From: Gammaproteobacteria bacterium
Lineage (GTDB): Bacteria > Pseudomonadota > Gammaproteobacteria > Thiomicrospirales > Thiomicrospiraceae
NCBI GenBank assembly: GCA_013153955.1
Contig: JAADDM010000246.1
Location: 1-5,387, forward strand
DNA: 5,387 nucleotides
Reading direction: 5' to 3'
Shown: in pieces, positions 1 through 5,387 of the stretch
Numbering within the stretch: position 1 is the first letter of the stretch
How the letters are laid out: every line of letters begins with the position of its first letter
The notes under the pieces: model-generated
What the model saw: the letters and a program-made list of their open reading frames with translations, nothing else
Told to the model about the DNA's origin: nothing
Database searches by the model: none
Made by a program: the position numbers and the translations under genes

Positions 1-75
1 GAGGCGTTGAATGGGTCGCTTAATCGTATCATAATAGAATTTAAAAACGGGGTGTTCCACCGTCATTCATTATAA
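1..75 (+). CDS. possible 3' end of an unidentified protein (partial)
   Basis: Reading from base 1, the plus strand stays open for 24 codons and stops at TAA (73-75). The peptide ends ...FKNGVFHRHSL. The other two plus frames close within the first 25 bases, so this is the only forward frame that could carry a gene tail here. The stretch is too short to assign a family, and it uses two consecutive ATA codons, so it may be chance. If real, the gene ends 61 bases before the ligase start and could be transcribed with it, since no terminator-like hairpin is visible between them. Product unknown. Confidence 0.3.
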   Translation, partial: EALNGSLNRIIIEFKNGVFHRHSL

Positions 76-136
76 GCAGGGATCGTATAGGGGTCTTATT
101 TTGGATTATTTAATATCATAGGATAAAGAGGGCTAA

Positions 137-1096
137 ATGCACCTAAATACGTGGGGATCACGCCCTAAAAGTAGTCATAAAATCCATATTGTTTTACTGG
201 GAACTGTATTCTCTTGGATGACTCTCTTGTTTGCACACTCGGTATTGGCGGATGAGCACAGTATGAAGGTATTGCCATCCGGGCATTTAGTGTCATCAGT
301 TGTGCCAAGTCTTGTTCTACTTAAAGCCTATGATGGAACTGAGGATATTTCTGGTTGGCTGGTCAGTGAGAAACTGGATGGTGTACGTGCCTATTGGGAT
401 GGACGACGGTTAATAAGTCGTTCGGGCCGCGAGTTTGCCGTGCCGAGTTGGTTTACGGAGAATTTCCCGCCTTTTGAATTAGATGGTGAGCTGTGGATGG
501 GTCGTGGAGAGTTCTCTAAAACGGTCTCTATTGTCCAGCAACATAAGCCGCATAATGGTTGGCAAGACATCACTTATCAAGTTTTTGAGTTGCCCAATCA
601 GCAGGGAGGACTGTTAGAACGACTGAATATATTGTCGCTCTATTTAAAGGCTTTCCCTGCTCCTTATTTACAGGGTATTGAGCAGAGTACGATTTCGGAT
701 AATACATCGCTGCAAAACTTATTACAGCAGGTTACAGAGCAGGGCGGAGAGGGCTTGGTACTTCGGAACCCTGATACCCTTTATTATGCCGGTCGTACAC
801 CTAATGCTTTAAAGGTTAAGGTAAAGCAAGATGCTGAGTGTATTGTCACAGGCTATACAGAGGGCAAGGGAAAGTATCACGGTCAGGTAGGGGCGCTAAA
901 GTGCAAGCTGGCTAAAGGCACGTTTCCTGAGCTTAGTGCGACTGAAAAGCGTGTTATTAAATTGGGCAGTGGCTTAACGGATTCGCAGCGTTTATCTCCC
1001 CCTAAAGTGGGCTCGGTGGTCACTTTTCAATATATGGGGGTAACCCAGTCAGGTCTGCCGAGATTTCCAGTGTATTTAAGGGCGCACTCTGAGTAG
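137..1096 (+). CDS. ligE: ATP-dependent DNA ligase with signal peptide (LigE type)
   Basis: Seals nicks in duplex DNA using ATP, through a lysyl-AMP intermediate. At 319 aa it is a minimal ligase: a nucleotidyltransferase domain (about 60-228) followed by an OB fold (about 230-317). Visible motifs: I, K79-L-D-G with R84 (K79 is the AMP-accepting lysine); Ia, S94-R-S-G; III, E114-L-D-G-E118; IIIa, around F150; IV, E205-G-L-V-L-R; V, L225-K-V-K228. The C-terminus has the family-typical K-L-G-S-G-L-T-D and G-L-P-R-F-P segments. Residues 1-38 look like a Sec signal: basic residues to K15, a hydrophobic core at about 16-33, and V36-L-A38 before D39 as a likely cleavage site. Export is known for LigE ligases, so the inferred site of action is the periplasm or extracellular DNA rather than replication. 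ATG 137 is chosen because the purine-rich AAAGAGGG (125-132) lies 4 bases upstream and later Met codons would destroy the signal peptide. Motif IIIa reads FEL where FDL is usual. The gene converges with the aminotransferase gene. Confidence 0.92.
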   Translation: MHLNTWGSRPKSSHKIHIVLLGTVFSWMTLLFAHSVLADEHSMKVLPSGHLVSSVVPSLVLLKAYDGTEDISGWLVSEKLDGVRAYWDGRRLISRSGREFAVPSWFTENFPPFELDGELWMGRGEFSKTVSIVQQHKPHNGWQDITYQVFELPNQQGGLLERLNILSLYLKAFPAPYLQGIEQSTISDNTSLQNLLQQVTEQGGEGLVLRNPDTLYYAGRTPNALKVKVKQDAECIVTGYTEGKGKYHGQVGALKCKLAKGTFPELSATEKRVIKLGSGLTDSQRLSPPKVGSVVTFQYMGVTQSGLPRFPVYLRAHSE

Positions 1097-1147
1097 TCGG
1101 TTGTTTAGGGAAATGGGTGTTGTAATGACTTGTTGAATCTAAAGTAC

Positions 1148-1171
1148 AAAACAAACAGGCCTGTTTGTTTT
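1148..1171. terminator. perfect 24-bp palindrome, probable bidirectional terminator
   Basis: The half-site AAAACAAACAGG (1148-1159) is followed directly by its exact reverse complement (1160-1171), giving 12 paired bases per arm, or a 10-bp stem with a GGCC loop. It starts 51 bases after the ligase stop and lies 49 bases beyond the stop of the convergent aminotransferase gene. On the plus strand the 3' arm ends in a run of five T (1168-1172), and the minus strand has four T in the mirrored position, so it could terminate transcription from both sides. The stem is A/T-rich, which makes it weaker than a classic terminator. The perfect symmetry also fits a dimeric repressor operator, though the position between gene ends argues against that. 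Confidence 0.5.
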
Positions 1172-1190
1172 TAGAGCACTTATTTTACAG

Positions 1191-1207
1191 CGCCTTATTG
1201 TAAGGCG
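1191..1207. terminator. short GC-containing hairpin downstream of both convergent genes
   Basis: CGCCTTA (1191-1197) pairs perfectly with TAAGGCG (1201-1207) around a TTG loop. It lies 13 bases beyond the aminotransferase stop codon. The plus-strand tail is ATTGTTT and the minus-strand tail is CTGTAAAAT, so neither has a strong U-tract. It could stabilise the aminotransferase mRNA 3' end or act with the 1148-1171 palindrome as a second termination element. The stem is clear, but its function is inferred. Confidence 0.35.
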
Positions 1208-1220
1208 ATTGTTTAAGGCT

Positions 1221-2402
1221 TTATGCTTTCATAAAGGCTTCAACGCGATCAATCGCATTGACTAGATTCTCCATACTGGTAGCAAAAGAGAAGCGCATGT
1301 GATTGTCTGCGCCAAAAGCGGATCCCGGCACAGCGGCTACGAGCTTTTGTTCTAGCAGAGCTTCCACAAATGCGGTATCGGTTGCATAACCTTTCATTTT
1401 CATCGCTTCGGATATGTCCATGAAGGCATAAAATGCACCATCGGCCTCAATGCACTTAAAGCCCGGAAGCGTATTGACACGATTCATCACATAGTGATGG
1501 CGTTTTTTAAACTCAGAAAGCATGATTTGGATGCATTCTTGAGAGCCATTTAACGCTTCTACTGCGGCAGCCTGTGAGATAGAACACGGGTTAGAAGTGC
1601 TTTGTGACTGGACTTTACGCATGCCTGCAATAAGGTCAACAGGCCCGCCTGCGTAGCCAATTCGCCAACCCGTCATAGAGTAGGCTTTAGAGACGCCATT
1701 CATCACAATGGTTCTGTCAGTTAGGGCAGGGCATACTTCCAGAATATTGGTAAAAGGGGTGTCGCGTAGTTGAATGTGTTCGTACATATCATCAGAGGCG
1801 ATGAGGATATTAGGGTGTTGCATTAGGATATCGGCCAAAGCGGTTAGCTCATCAGCCGTATAAACGGCGCCCGTTGGGTTGGATGGACTGTTTAATACCA
1901 GCATACGTGTTTTAGGCGTGATGGCCGCCGCAAGTTGACTGGCGGTTATTTTAAAGCCTTGTTCAATACCTGCTTCCACAATAATGGGTTCAGCTCCCGC
2001 TAGTAATGCCATATCTGGATAAGAGACCCAGTAAGGCGCTGGAATAATAACTTCATCACCGTCATTTAAAGCCGCTTGGCATAGGTTATAAAAGCTCTGC
2101 TTTCCGCCTGATGAGACAAGAATTTGGTTCATCTCAAAGTCGAGGCCGTTATCACGCTTAAACTTAGCTTGAATGGCTTCTTTAAGATCTGCCGTACCAT
2201 CAACCGCGGTATAGCGTGTTTCGCCATTTTCAATCGCGGCAATCCCTGCGGCTTTAATGTGCTCAGGTGTATCAAAATCAGGTTCGCCCGCCCCTAAACT
2301 AATAATATCTTTACCCGCGCGTTTTAACTCAGCTGCTTTGGCAGTAATGACCAAAGTAAGGGATGGTTTTACACGATTAACACGTTTAGATAAGTTAGCC
2401 AT
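1221..2402 (-). CDS. aspC: PLP-dependent aspartate-type aminotransferase (class I, subgroup I-beta)
   Basis: Cytoplasmic transaminase of fold type I, most likely exchanging amino groups between aspartate and 2-oxoglutarate; some I-beta members also act on prephenate or other keto acids. The 393 aa length is normal for the family. Visible features: S-L-G-A-G-E-P-D-F-D-T-P near 35-46; G99-G-K-Q, typical of the Thermus-type subgroup; W125 in P-Y-W-V-S-Y-P, expected to stack on the cofactor; N175 in N-S-P-S-N-P-T-G; D204 and Y207 in S-D-D-M-Y-E-H, contacting the pyridine N and O3'; the Schiff-base lysine K239 in G-V-S-K-A-Y-S-M-T-G-W-R-I-G-Y; and R370 in M-R-F-S-F-A, expected to bind the substrate carboxylate. 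It resembles the I-beta branch, not the E. coli AspC (I-alpha) branch, so the symbol is a functional label only. The start ATG (2400-2402) has GGAGA about 10 bases upstream on the minus strand. It is divergent from uvrB with a 189-base gap. The exact substrate range cannot be read from sequence. Confidence 0.93.
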   Translation of the reverse strand: MANLSKRVNRVKPSLTLVITAKAAELKRAGKDIISLGAGEPDFDTPEHIKAAGIAAIENGETRYTAVDGTADLKEAIQAKFKRDNGLDFEMNQILVSSGGKQSFYNLCQAALNDGDEVIIPAPYWVSYPDMALLAGAEPIIVEAGIEQGFKITASQLAAAITPKTRMLVLNSPSNPTGAVYTADELTALADILMQHPNILIASDDMYEHIQLRDTPFTNILEVCPALTDRTIVMNGVSKAYSMTGWRIGYAGGPVDLIAGMRKVQSQSTSNPCSISQAAAVEALNGSQECIQIMLSEFKKRHHYVMNRVNTLPGFKCIEADGAFYAFMDISEAMKMKGYATDTAFVEALLEQKLVAAVPGSAFGADNHMRFSFATSMENLVNAIDRVEAFMKA

Positions 2403-2436
2403 TGATTGAATGTCTCCAGAGAGGGTATCAGCTTGT

Positions 2437-2442
2437 ATAATA
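2437..2442 (-). promoter_or_regulatory. candidate -10 box for the aminotransferase gene
   Basis: The minus strand reads TATTAT here, a 5/6 match to TATAAT, 34 bases before the aminotransferase start codon. This would give a leader of roughly 25-30 bases containing the GGAGA ribosome binding site. No good -35 hexamer is seen 16-18 bases upstream; that position is about GCGTTT. The call rests on the -10 match and position alone. Confidence 0.35.
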
Positions 2443-2509
2443 TCGCTTTTAATTGGCTAAAACGCGCCAGTTGCAATATTCATACACCAAAATTAAGCGT
2501 CTTTGTACA

Positions 2510-2523
2510 GTGCGAATTTGCAC
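2510..2523. promoter_or_regulatory. near-perfect 14-bp inverted repeat in the uvrB promoter region
   Basis: GTGC-G-AATT-T-GCAC is symmetrical apart from one mismatched pair. It lies about 70 bases upstream of the uvrB start and overlaps the proposed -35 of that gene, where a repressor could act. It does not match the enterobacterial LexA consensus (CTG, ten bases, CAG). No regulator is known to me for this motif, and a 14-bp imperfect dyad can occur by chance. Confidence 0.22.
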
Positions 2524-2546
2524 GTAAACGCTGGTGATTAATAATT
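2518..2546 (+). promoter_or_regulatory. candidate uvrB promoter
   Basis: TTGCAC (2518-2523) and ATAATT (2541-2546) are separated by 17 bases; TAATTC one base downstream is an alternative -10. Transcription would start near 2553, about 40 bases before the uvrB GTG codon. The -35 matches the consensus only in its first three bases, so this is a best guess among weak candidates. Confidence 0.28.
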
Positions 2547-2579
2547 CATTCCATTCTACTGGATTTTACCCCTGCTTTT

Positions 2580-2585
2580 AAAGGA
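2580..2585 (+). promoter_or_regulatory. ribosome binding site fixing the GTG start of uvrB
   Basis: AAAGGA lies 6 bases before GTG (2592-2594). The spacing is near optimal, and the reading frame from this GTG gives the expected UvrB N-terminus, so it supports the non-ATG start. Confidence 0.7.
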
Positions 2586-2591
2586 TTAATT

Positions 2592-4637
2592 GTGGCAAAA
2601 GCATTTGAGCTCGTCTCTTCATACTCTCCTAATGGTGATCAGCCCAGTGCGATCGCTAAATTGGTGGAGGGATTGAACGATGGCGAGGCCTACCAAACCC
2701 TTTTAGGAGTGACCGGCTCAGGTAAAACGTTTACGATTGCCAATGTTATCGAAAAGGTGCAGAGACCGACCATTATATTGGCGCACAACAAAACGCTTGC
2801 TGCTCAGCTGTATGGTGAAATGAAAGGGTTTTTTCCCAATAATGCGGTGGAATATTTTGTCTCATATTATGACTACTATCAGCCTGAAGCCTATGTACCA
2901 GCCTCGGATACCTATATCTCTAAAGACTCCTCGGTCAATGAACAAATCCAGCAACTGCGCCTGTCGGCAACCAAAGCATTATTAGAGCGAAAAGATGTTA
3001 TTTTGATTGCAACCGTGTCAGCTATTTATGGACTGGGCGATCCTGAAATGTATCTCAAGATGATTCTGCAAGTACGCTTGGGGGATACCATTGCACAGCG
3101 TGATGTTTTGGCAAGACTTACTTCCATGCAGTACAGCCGCAACGATATTGAACTCTGGCGCGGTACTTTTAGAGTACGTGGGGATGTGATTGACATTTTT
3201 CCAGCTGAGGCGGATGAGTACGCTGTTAGATTGGAGTTGTTTGATGATGAAGTGGAGAGTATCTCTTGGTTTGACCCACTAACGGGTGAAGTCGTTAGCA
3301 AGCCCACGCGTGTCACCGTTTATCCTAAGTCACATTACGTGACCCCGCATGCACGCGTATTAGAGATGGTTGAAAAAGTTAAAGTGGAGTTGGTTGATAG
3401 GCTAGAGGCGCTACGCGGCATGAATAAGCTCGTGGAGGCACAGCGGTTAGAGGAGCGTACTCGGCTGGATATCGAAATGATGGTAGAGCTTGGTTATTGC
3501 CAAGGCATCGAAAACTATTCACGCTATTTATCTGGCAGAGCGCCCGGCGAAGCCCCACCAACTTTAATGGACTACTTTCCCAAAAATGCACTATTGGTGA
3601 TTGATGAGAGCCACGTCACCATTCCGCAAATTGGCGGCATGTATAAAGGGGATCGCTCGCGTAAAGAGAACTTAGTTAACTTTGGGTTTAGACTGCCTTC
3701 AGCCTTAGATAACCGACCTATGATGTTTGAAGAGTTTGAAAAAGGTATGCCCCAAGCCATTTTTGTCTCCGCAACGCCAGGGAAGTATGAGGCCGAACAC
3801 TGCTCAGAAATGGTCGAGCAAGTGGTTCGCCCAACGGGGCTGTTAGATCCCATTATCGAAGTTCGCCCAGCCCTAACTCAAGTGGATGACCTGCTCAGTG
3901 AGATTACTTGGCGTACCAAGTTAGACCAACGTATTTTGGTGACCACGCTGACTAAGCGTATGTCGGAAAATTTGACCGAGTATTTTGAAGATCATGGGGT
4001 GCGCGTGCGTTACTTACACTCCGATATTGATACCGTTGAGCGTATTGAAATTATCAGGGACTTACGACTGGGTGAGTTTGATGTGCTTATCGGTATTAAC
4101 TTGCTTAGAGAGGGGCTAGATATTCCAGAAGTGGCTTTGGTGGCGATTTTGGATGCAGATAAAGAGGGCTTTTTACGATCGGAGCGTGCCTTGATTCAAA
4201 CCATTGGCCGTGCTGCCAGAAATGTAGAAGGGCGTGCGATTCTGTATGCGGATAAAATTACCAAATCAATGAAAACTGCCATTGATGAGACCGACAGAAG
4301 GCGTGTTAAACAGCTAGCGCACAACCAAAAGCATGGTATTACCCCAACGGGATTAAATAAAAAAGTCAGTGATATTTTAGAGTCCAACCCGTATTCCAGT
4401 AAACCGAGCAGGAGTGGGTCGTCTCGTAAGGTAGCTGAAAATCAGGGTGAATATGCTGGAACGCACGCCTCTCCTAAAAAACAGATGAGTCCATCAGAGA
4501 TGGCAACAGAGTTAAAGAAGCTTGAAAAACAGATGTATCAGGCGGCCAAGTCTCTGGACTTTGAGACGGCAGCACAGTTAAGGGATGAGGTAAAATCGCT
4601 TAAAAGTAATATGGTAGGGATTGGAGATTTACGTTAA
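2592..4637 (+). CDS. uvrB: UvrABC excision repair system subunit UvrB
   Basis: Damage-verification helicase of cytoplasmic nucleotide excision repair: loaded by UvrA at lesions, it then recruits UvrC for dual incision and is displaced by UvrD and Pol I. The 681 aa length is normal and all family elements are present: Walker A G39-V-T-G-S-G-K45-T; the damage-probing beta-hairpin with Y92, Y93, Y95 and Y96 (91-103); the UvrA-interaction region (about 155-245); the DEAD-like box D338-E-S-H341; S393-A-T-P; motif V G501-I-N-L-L-R-E-G-L-D; and motif VI Q536-T-I-G-R540-A-A-R543-N. A polar linker (about 600-633) leads to the C-terminal UVR helical hairpin (about 636-671) that binds UvrC. Translation starts at GTG, supported by AAAGGA 6 bases upstream and by the family-typical F-E-L-V-S-S-Y-S-P-N-G-D-Q-P near the N-terminus. 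No SOS box is visible upstream, so LexA control as in E. coli uvrB is not supported here. No residue or frame defects were noticed. Confidence 0.98.
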   Translation: MAKAFELVSSYSPNGDQPSAIAKLVEGLNDGEAYQTLLGVTGSGKTFTIANVIEKVQRPTIILAHNKTLAAQLYGEMKGFFPNNAVEYFVSYYDYYQPEAYVPASDTYISKDSSVNEQIQQLRLSATKALLERKDVILIATVSAIYGLGDPEMYLKMILQVRLGDTIAQRDVLARLTSMQYSRNDIELWRGTFRVRGDVIDIFPAEADEYAVRLELFDDEVESISWFDPLTGEVVSKPTRVTVYPKSHYVTPHARVLEMVEKVKVELVDRLEALRGMNKLVEAQRLEERTRLDIEMMVELGYCQGIENYSRYLSGRAPGEAPPTLMDYFPKNALLVIDESHVTIPQIGGMYKGDRSRKENLVNFGFRLPSALDNRPMMFEEFEKGMPQAIFVSATPGKYEAEHCSEMVEQVVRPTGLLDPIIEVRPALTQVDDLLSEITWRTKLDQRILVTTLTKRMSENLTEYFEDHGVRVRYLHSDIDTVERIEIIRDLRLGEFDVLIGINLLREGLDIPEVALVAILDADKEGFLRSERALIQTIGRAARNVEGRAILYADKITKSMKTAIDETDRRRVKQLAHNQKHGITPTGLNKKVSDILESNPYSSKPSRSGSSRKVAENQGEYAGTHASPKKQMSPSEMATELKKLEKQMYQAAKSLDFETAAQLRDEVKSLKSNMVGIGDLR

Positions 4638-4649
4638 AATACTCAGGTT

Positions 4650-4691
4650 TTGTATACGCTTCGGCCTGTGCAGATAGTTAACCGTTTTAAC
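4650..4691 (+). promoter_or_regulatory. weak promoter candidate and small dyad between uvrB and the next gene
   Basis: TTGTAT (4650-4655) and GATAGT (4673-4678) are 17 bases apart, and a 5-bp inverted repeat follows (GTTAA 4677-4681, TTAAC 4687-4691). The 88-base gap after uvrB has no GC-rich hairpin with a T-run. The downstream gene may therefore be read through from uvrB, have its own weak promoter, or both. Confidence 0.2.
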
Positions 4692-4714
4692 GTGTGATTT
4701 GTAAAGAGTGATTG

Positions 4715-4720
4715 AAAGGA
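4715..4720 (+). promoter_or_regulatory. ribosome binding site favouring a TTG start at 4726
   Basis: AAAGGA lies 5 bases before TTG (4726-4728). The competing ATG at 4759 has AGGAG only 3 bases away, which is too close, and using it would remove the basic N-region of the signal peptide. An in-frame GTG at 4708 has a poorer upstream sequence. Confidence 0.55.
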
Positions 4721-4725
4721 TTGGT

Positions 4726-5387
4726 TTGAAAGTAAGTAAATTCATTAAGCAGGAGTTCATGGCCTGTATTGCAGCCCTTGTTTTGAGTCAAGGCGTATTG
4801 AGCAGTGCCTATGCGGCAACGAATGACTCAGTCCTGAATAAACAAGCCAAGCAGTTTCAAAACGGTTGGCAGGCGATGCAAAAAGGCCAGTTAAAACAGG
4901 CGTACACGATTTGGTCTGAGTTAAGTAAAGCGTCTATTAGCGCACCTGAGTTGACGCGTGCACTACAGAATAACTTGGCGGTTATTCTCATTAAGCAGAA
5001 GAAATATGACGAAGCTGAACAAAAATTAGATGCCGCTTTGCAAGCAAATCAGCAGGTATCAACGACCTTAGATAACCTGAATCAACTCTATACTTTCCAA
5101 GCGCAACAGACGTATCAGAAGATTTTTAAAAAGACGACCTTAGTTCGCCCTAAGGGAGAGTTTCTCTATTTTGATGTCGCAGAAGCGGTCCCTCAAACGG
5201 AAGGGGTGGTTATTCATCAGCCGATTGTTTTACCCGAGTTTAACACCAGTAGTACTGTTAACAGTGATGCGACAAAGGCCGTTGCGGCTAGGTTGGAAAG
5301 TTGGCGTAAAGCTTGGTCAAGTCAGGACGTAAAACATTATTTAAGTCACTACAGCCAGCAGGAATTTATCCCTAAAAATGGTCAGAC
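4726..5387 (+). CDS. exported TPR-like protein with start of a Cds6/NTF2-like domain (3' end missing)
   Basis: An open frame runs from TTG 4726 to the window end, giving 220 residues of a longer protein. Residues 1-30 form a likely Sec signal: K2, K5 and K8, a hydrophobic stretch from F11 to L20, and A28-Y-A30 before A31 as cleavage site. No lipobox cysteine is seen, so a soluble periplasmic protein is inferred. Residues about 41-70 and 74-109 look like two TPR-type helical hairpins: G-W-Q-A-M-Q-K-G-Q-L-K-Q-A-Y, then N-N-L-A-V-I-L-I-K-Q-K-K-Y-D-E-A-E. After a variable linker, residues from about 186 show W193, W197, D201, Y205, Y209 and F214-x-P, spaced as in the NTF2-like C-terminal domain of L,D-transpeptidase Cds6-type proteins. 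From family knowledge, such proteins often occur near L,D-transpeptidases, so a cell-envelope role is possible but not shown. The gene follows uvrB by 88 bases on the same strand. Its coding status is supported by the signal peptide, RBS and long open frame; its function is uncertain. Confidence 0.82.
   Translation, partial: MKVSKFIKQEFMACIAALVLSQGVLSSAYAATNDSVLNKQAKQFQNGWQAMQKGQLKQAYTIWSELSKASISAPELTRALQNNLAVILIKQKKYDEAEQKLDAALQANQQVSTTLDNLNQLYTFQAQQTYQKIFKKTTLVRPKGEFLYFDVAEAVPQTEGVVIHQPIVLPEFNTSSTVNSDATKAVAARLESWRKAWSSQDVKHYLSHYSQQEFIPKNGQ

Noticed and set aside
76..136. Possible promoter before the ligase (TTGGAT at 101, TAATAT at 111)
   Set aside because: The two hexamers are only 4 bases apart, and no other pair with 16-18 base spacing was convincing. 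The stretch is AT-rich and may hold a promoter, but I cannot place one.
391..573. 60-codon minus-strand open frame inside the ligase gene
   Set aside because: It overlaps the catalytic motifs of a clearly coding gene, has no homology I recognise, and is best seen as a shadow of the forward frame.
3026..3853. Three minus-strand open frames (70-96 codons) inside uvrB
   Set aside because: They are antisense to conserved UvrB sequence, with low-complexity, non-protein-like composition and no recognisable domains.
4196..4387. 63-codon minus-strand open frame inside uvrB
   Set aside because: It is antisense to helicase motif VI and the downstream region of UvrB; the hydrophobic peptide is a by-product of the opposite strand's codons.
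4638..4725. Terminator after uvrB
   Set aside because: No GC-rich stem followed by a T-run is present; the only dyad is a 5-bp GTTAA/TTAAC repeat.
1..5387. A novel defence, mobile or RNA-based system
   Set aside because: Nearly all of the sequence is accounted for by three well-known genes and one partial exported protein. No tRNA-like folds, repeat arrays, transposase, integrase or toxin-antitoxin pairs were seen.

Overview
The window looks like ordinary chromosomal DNA of a gammaproteobacterium. GC is moderate (mid-40s % by eye), ribosome binding sites are purine-rich, and there are no mobile elements, CRISPR arrays or RNA genes. An exported LigE-type ATP-dependent DNA ligase and a class I aminotransferase divergent from uvrB both fit Gammaproteobacteria; as I recall, Pseudomonas has the same aminotransferase/uvrB arrangement. 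A sulfur-oxidising Thiomicrospira/Hydrogenovibrio-like or Methylophaga-like host is possible, but that is a guess from composition and gene content.

Layout: (1) Bases 1-75 may hold the last 24 codons of an unidentified plus-strand gene, followed by a 61-base gap. (2) 137-1096 (+) encodes a small ATP-dependent DNA ligase with an N-terminal signal peptide (LigE family). (3) 1097-1220 separates two convergent genes and holds a perfect 24-bp palindrome (1148-1171) and a second hairpin (1191-1207); together they probably form the termination region. (4) 1221-2402 (-) encodes a PLP-dependent aspartate-type aminotransferase of subgroup I-beta. (5) 2403-2591 is a 189-base divergent promoter region with no recognisable LexA/SOS box. 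(6) 2592-4637 (+) encodes full-length UvrB with a GTG start. (7) After an 88-base gap without a clear terminator, 4726-5387 (+) begins an exported protein with TPR-like helices and the start of a Cds6/NTF2-like domain; it has a TTG start and is cut by the window end.

Function: two genes act on DNA but in different compartments. UvrB is the cytoplasmic damage-verification helicase of nucleotide excision repair. The ligase is predicted to be exported and so would seal nicks in periplasmic or extracellular DNA. The aminotransferase is central amino-acid metabolism, and the last protein is probably periplasmic, perhaps linked to the cell envelope. The genes are on mixed strands and do not form one operon. 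I found no convincing undescribed system. The items most worth a second look are the perfect palindrome between the convergent genes, the missing SOS box at uvrB, and the truncated exported TPR/Cds6-like gene.
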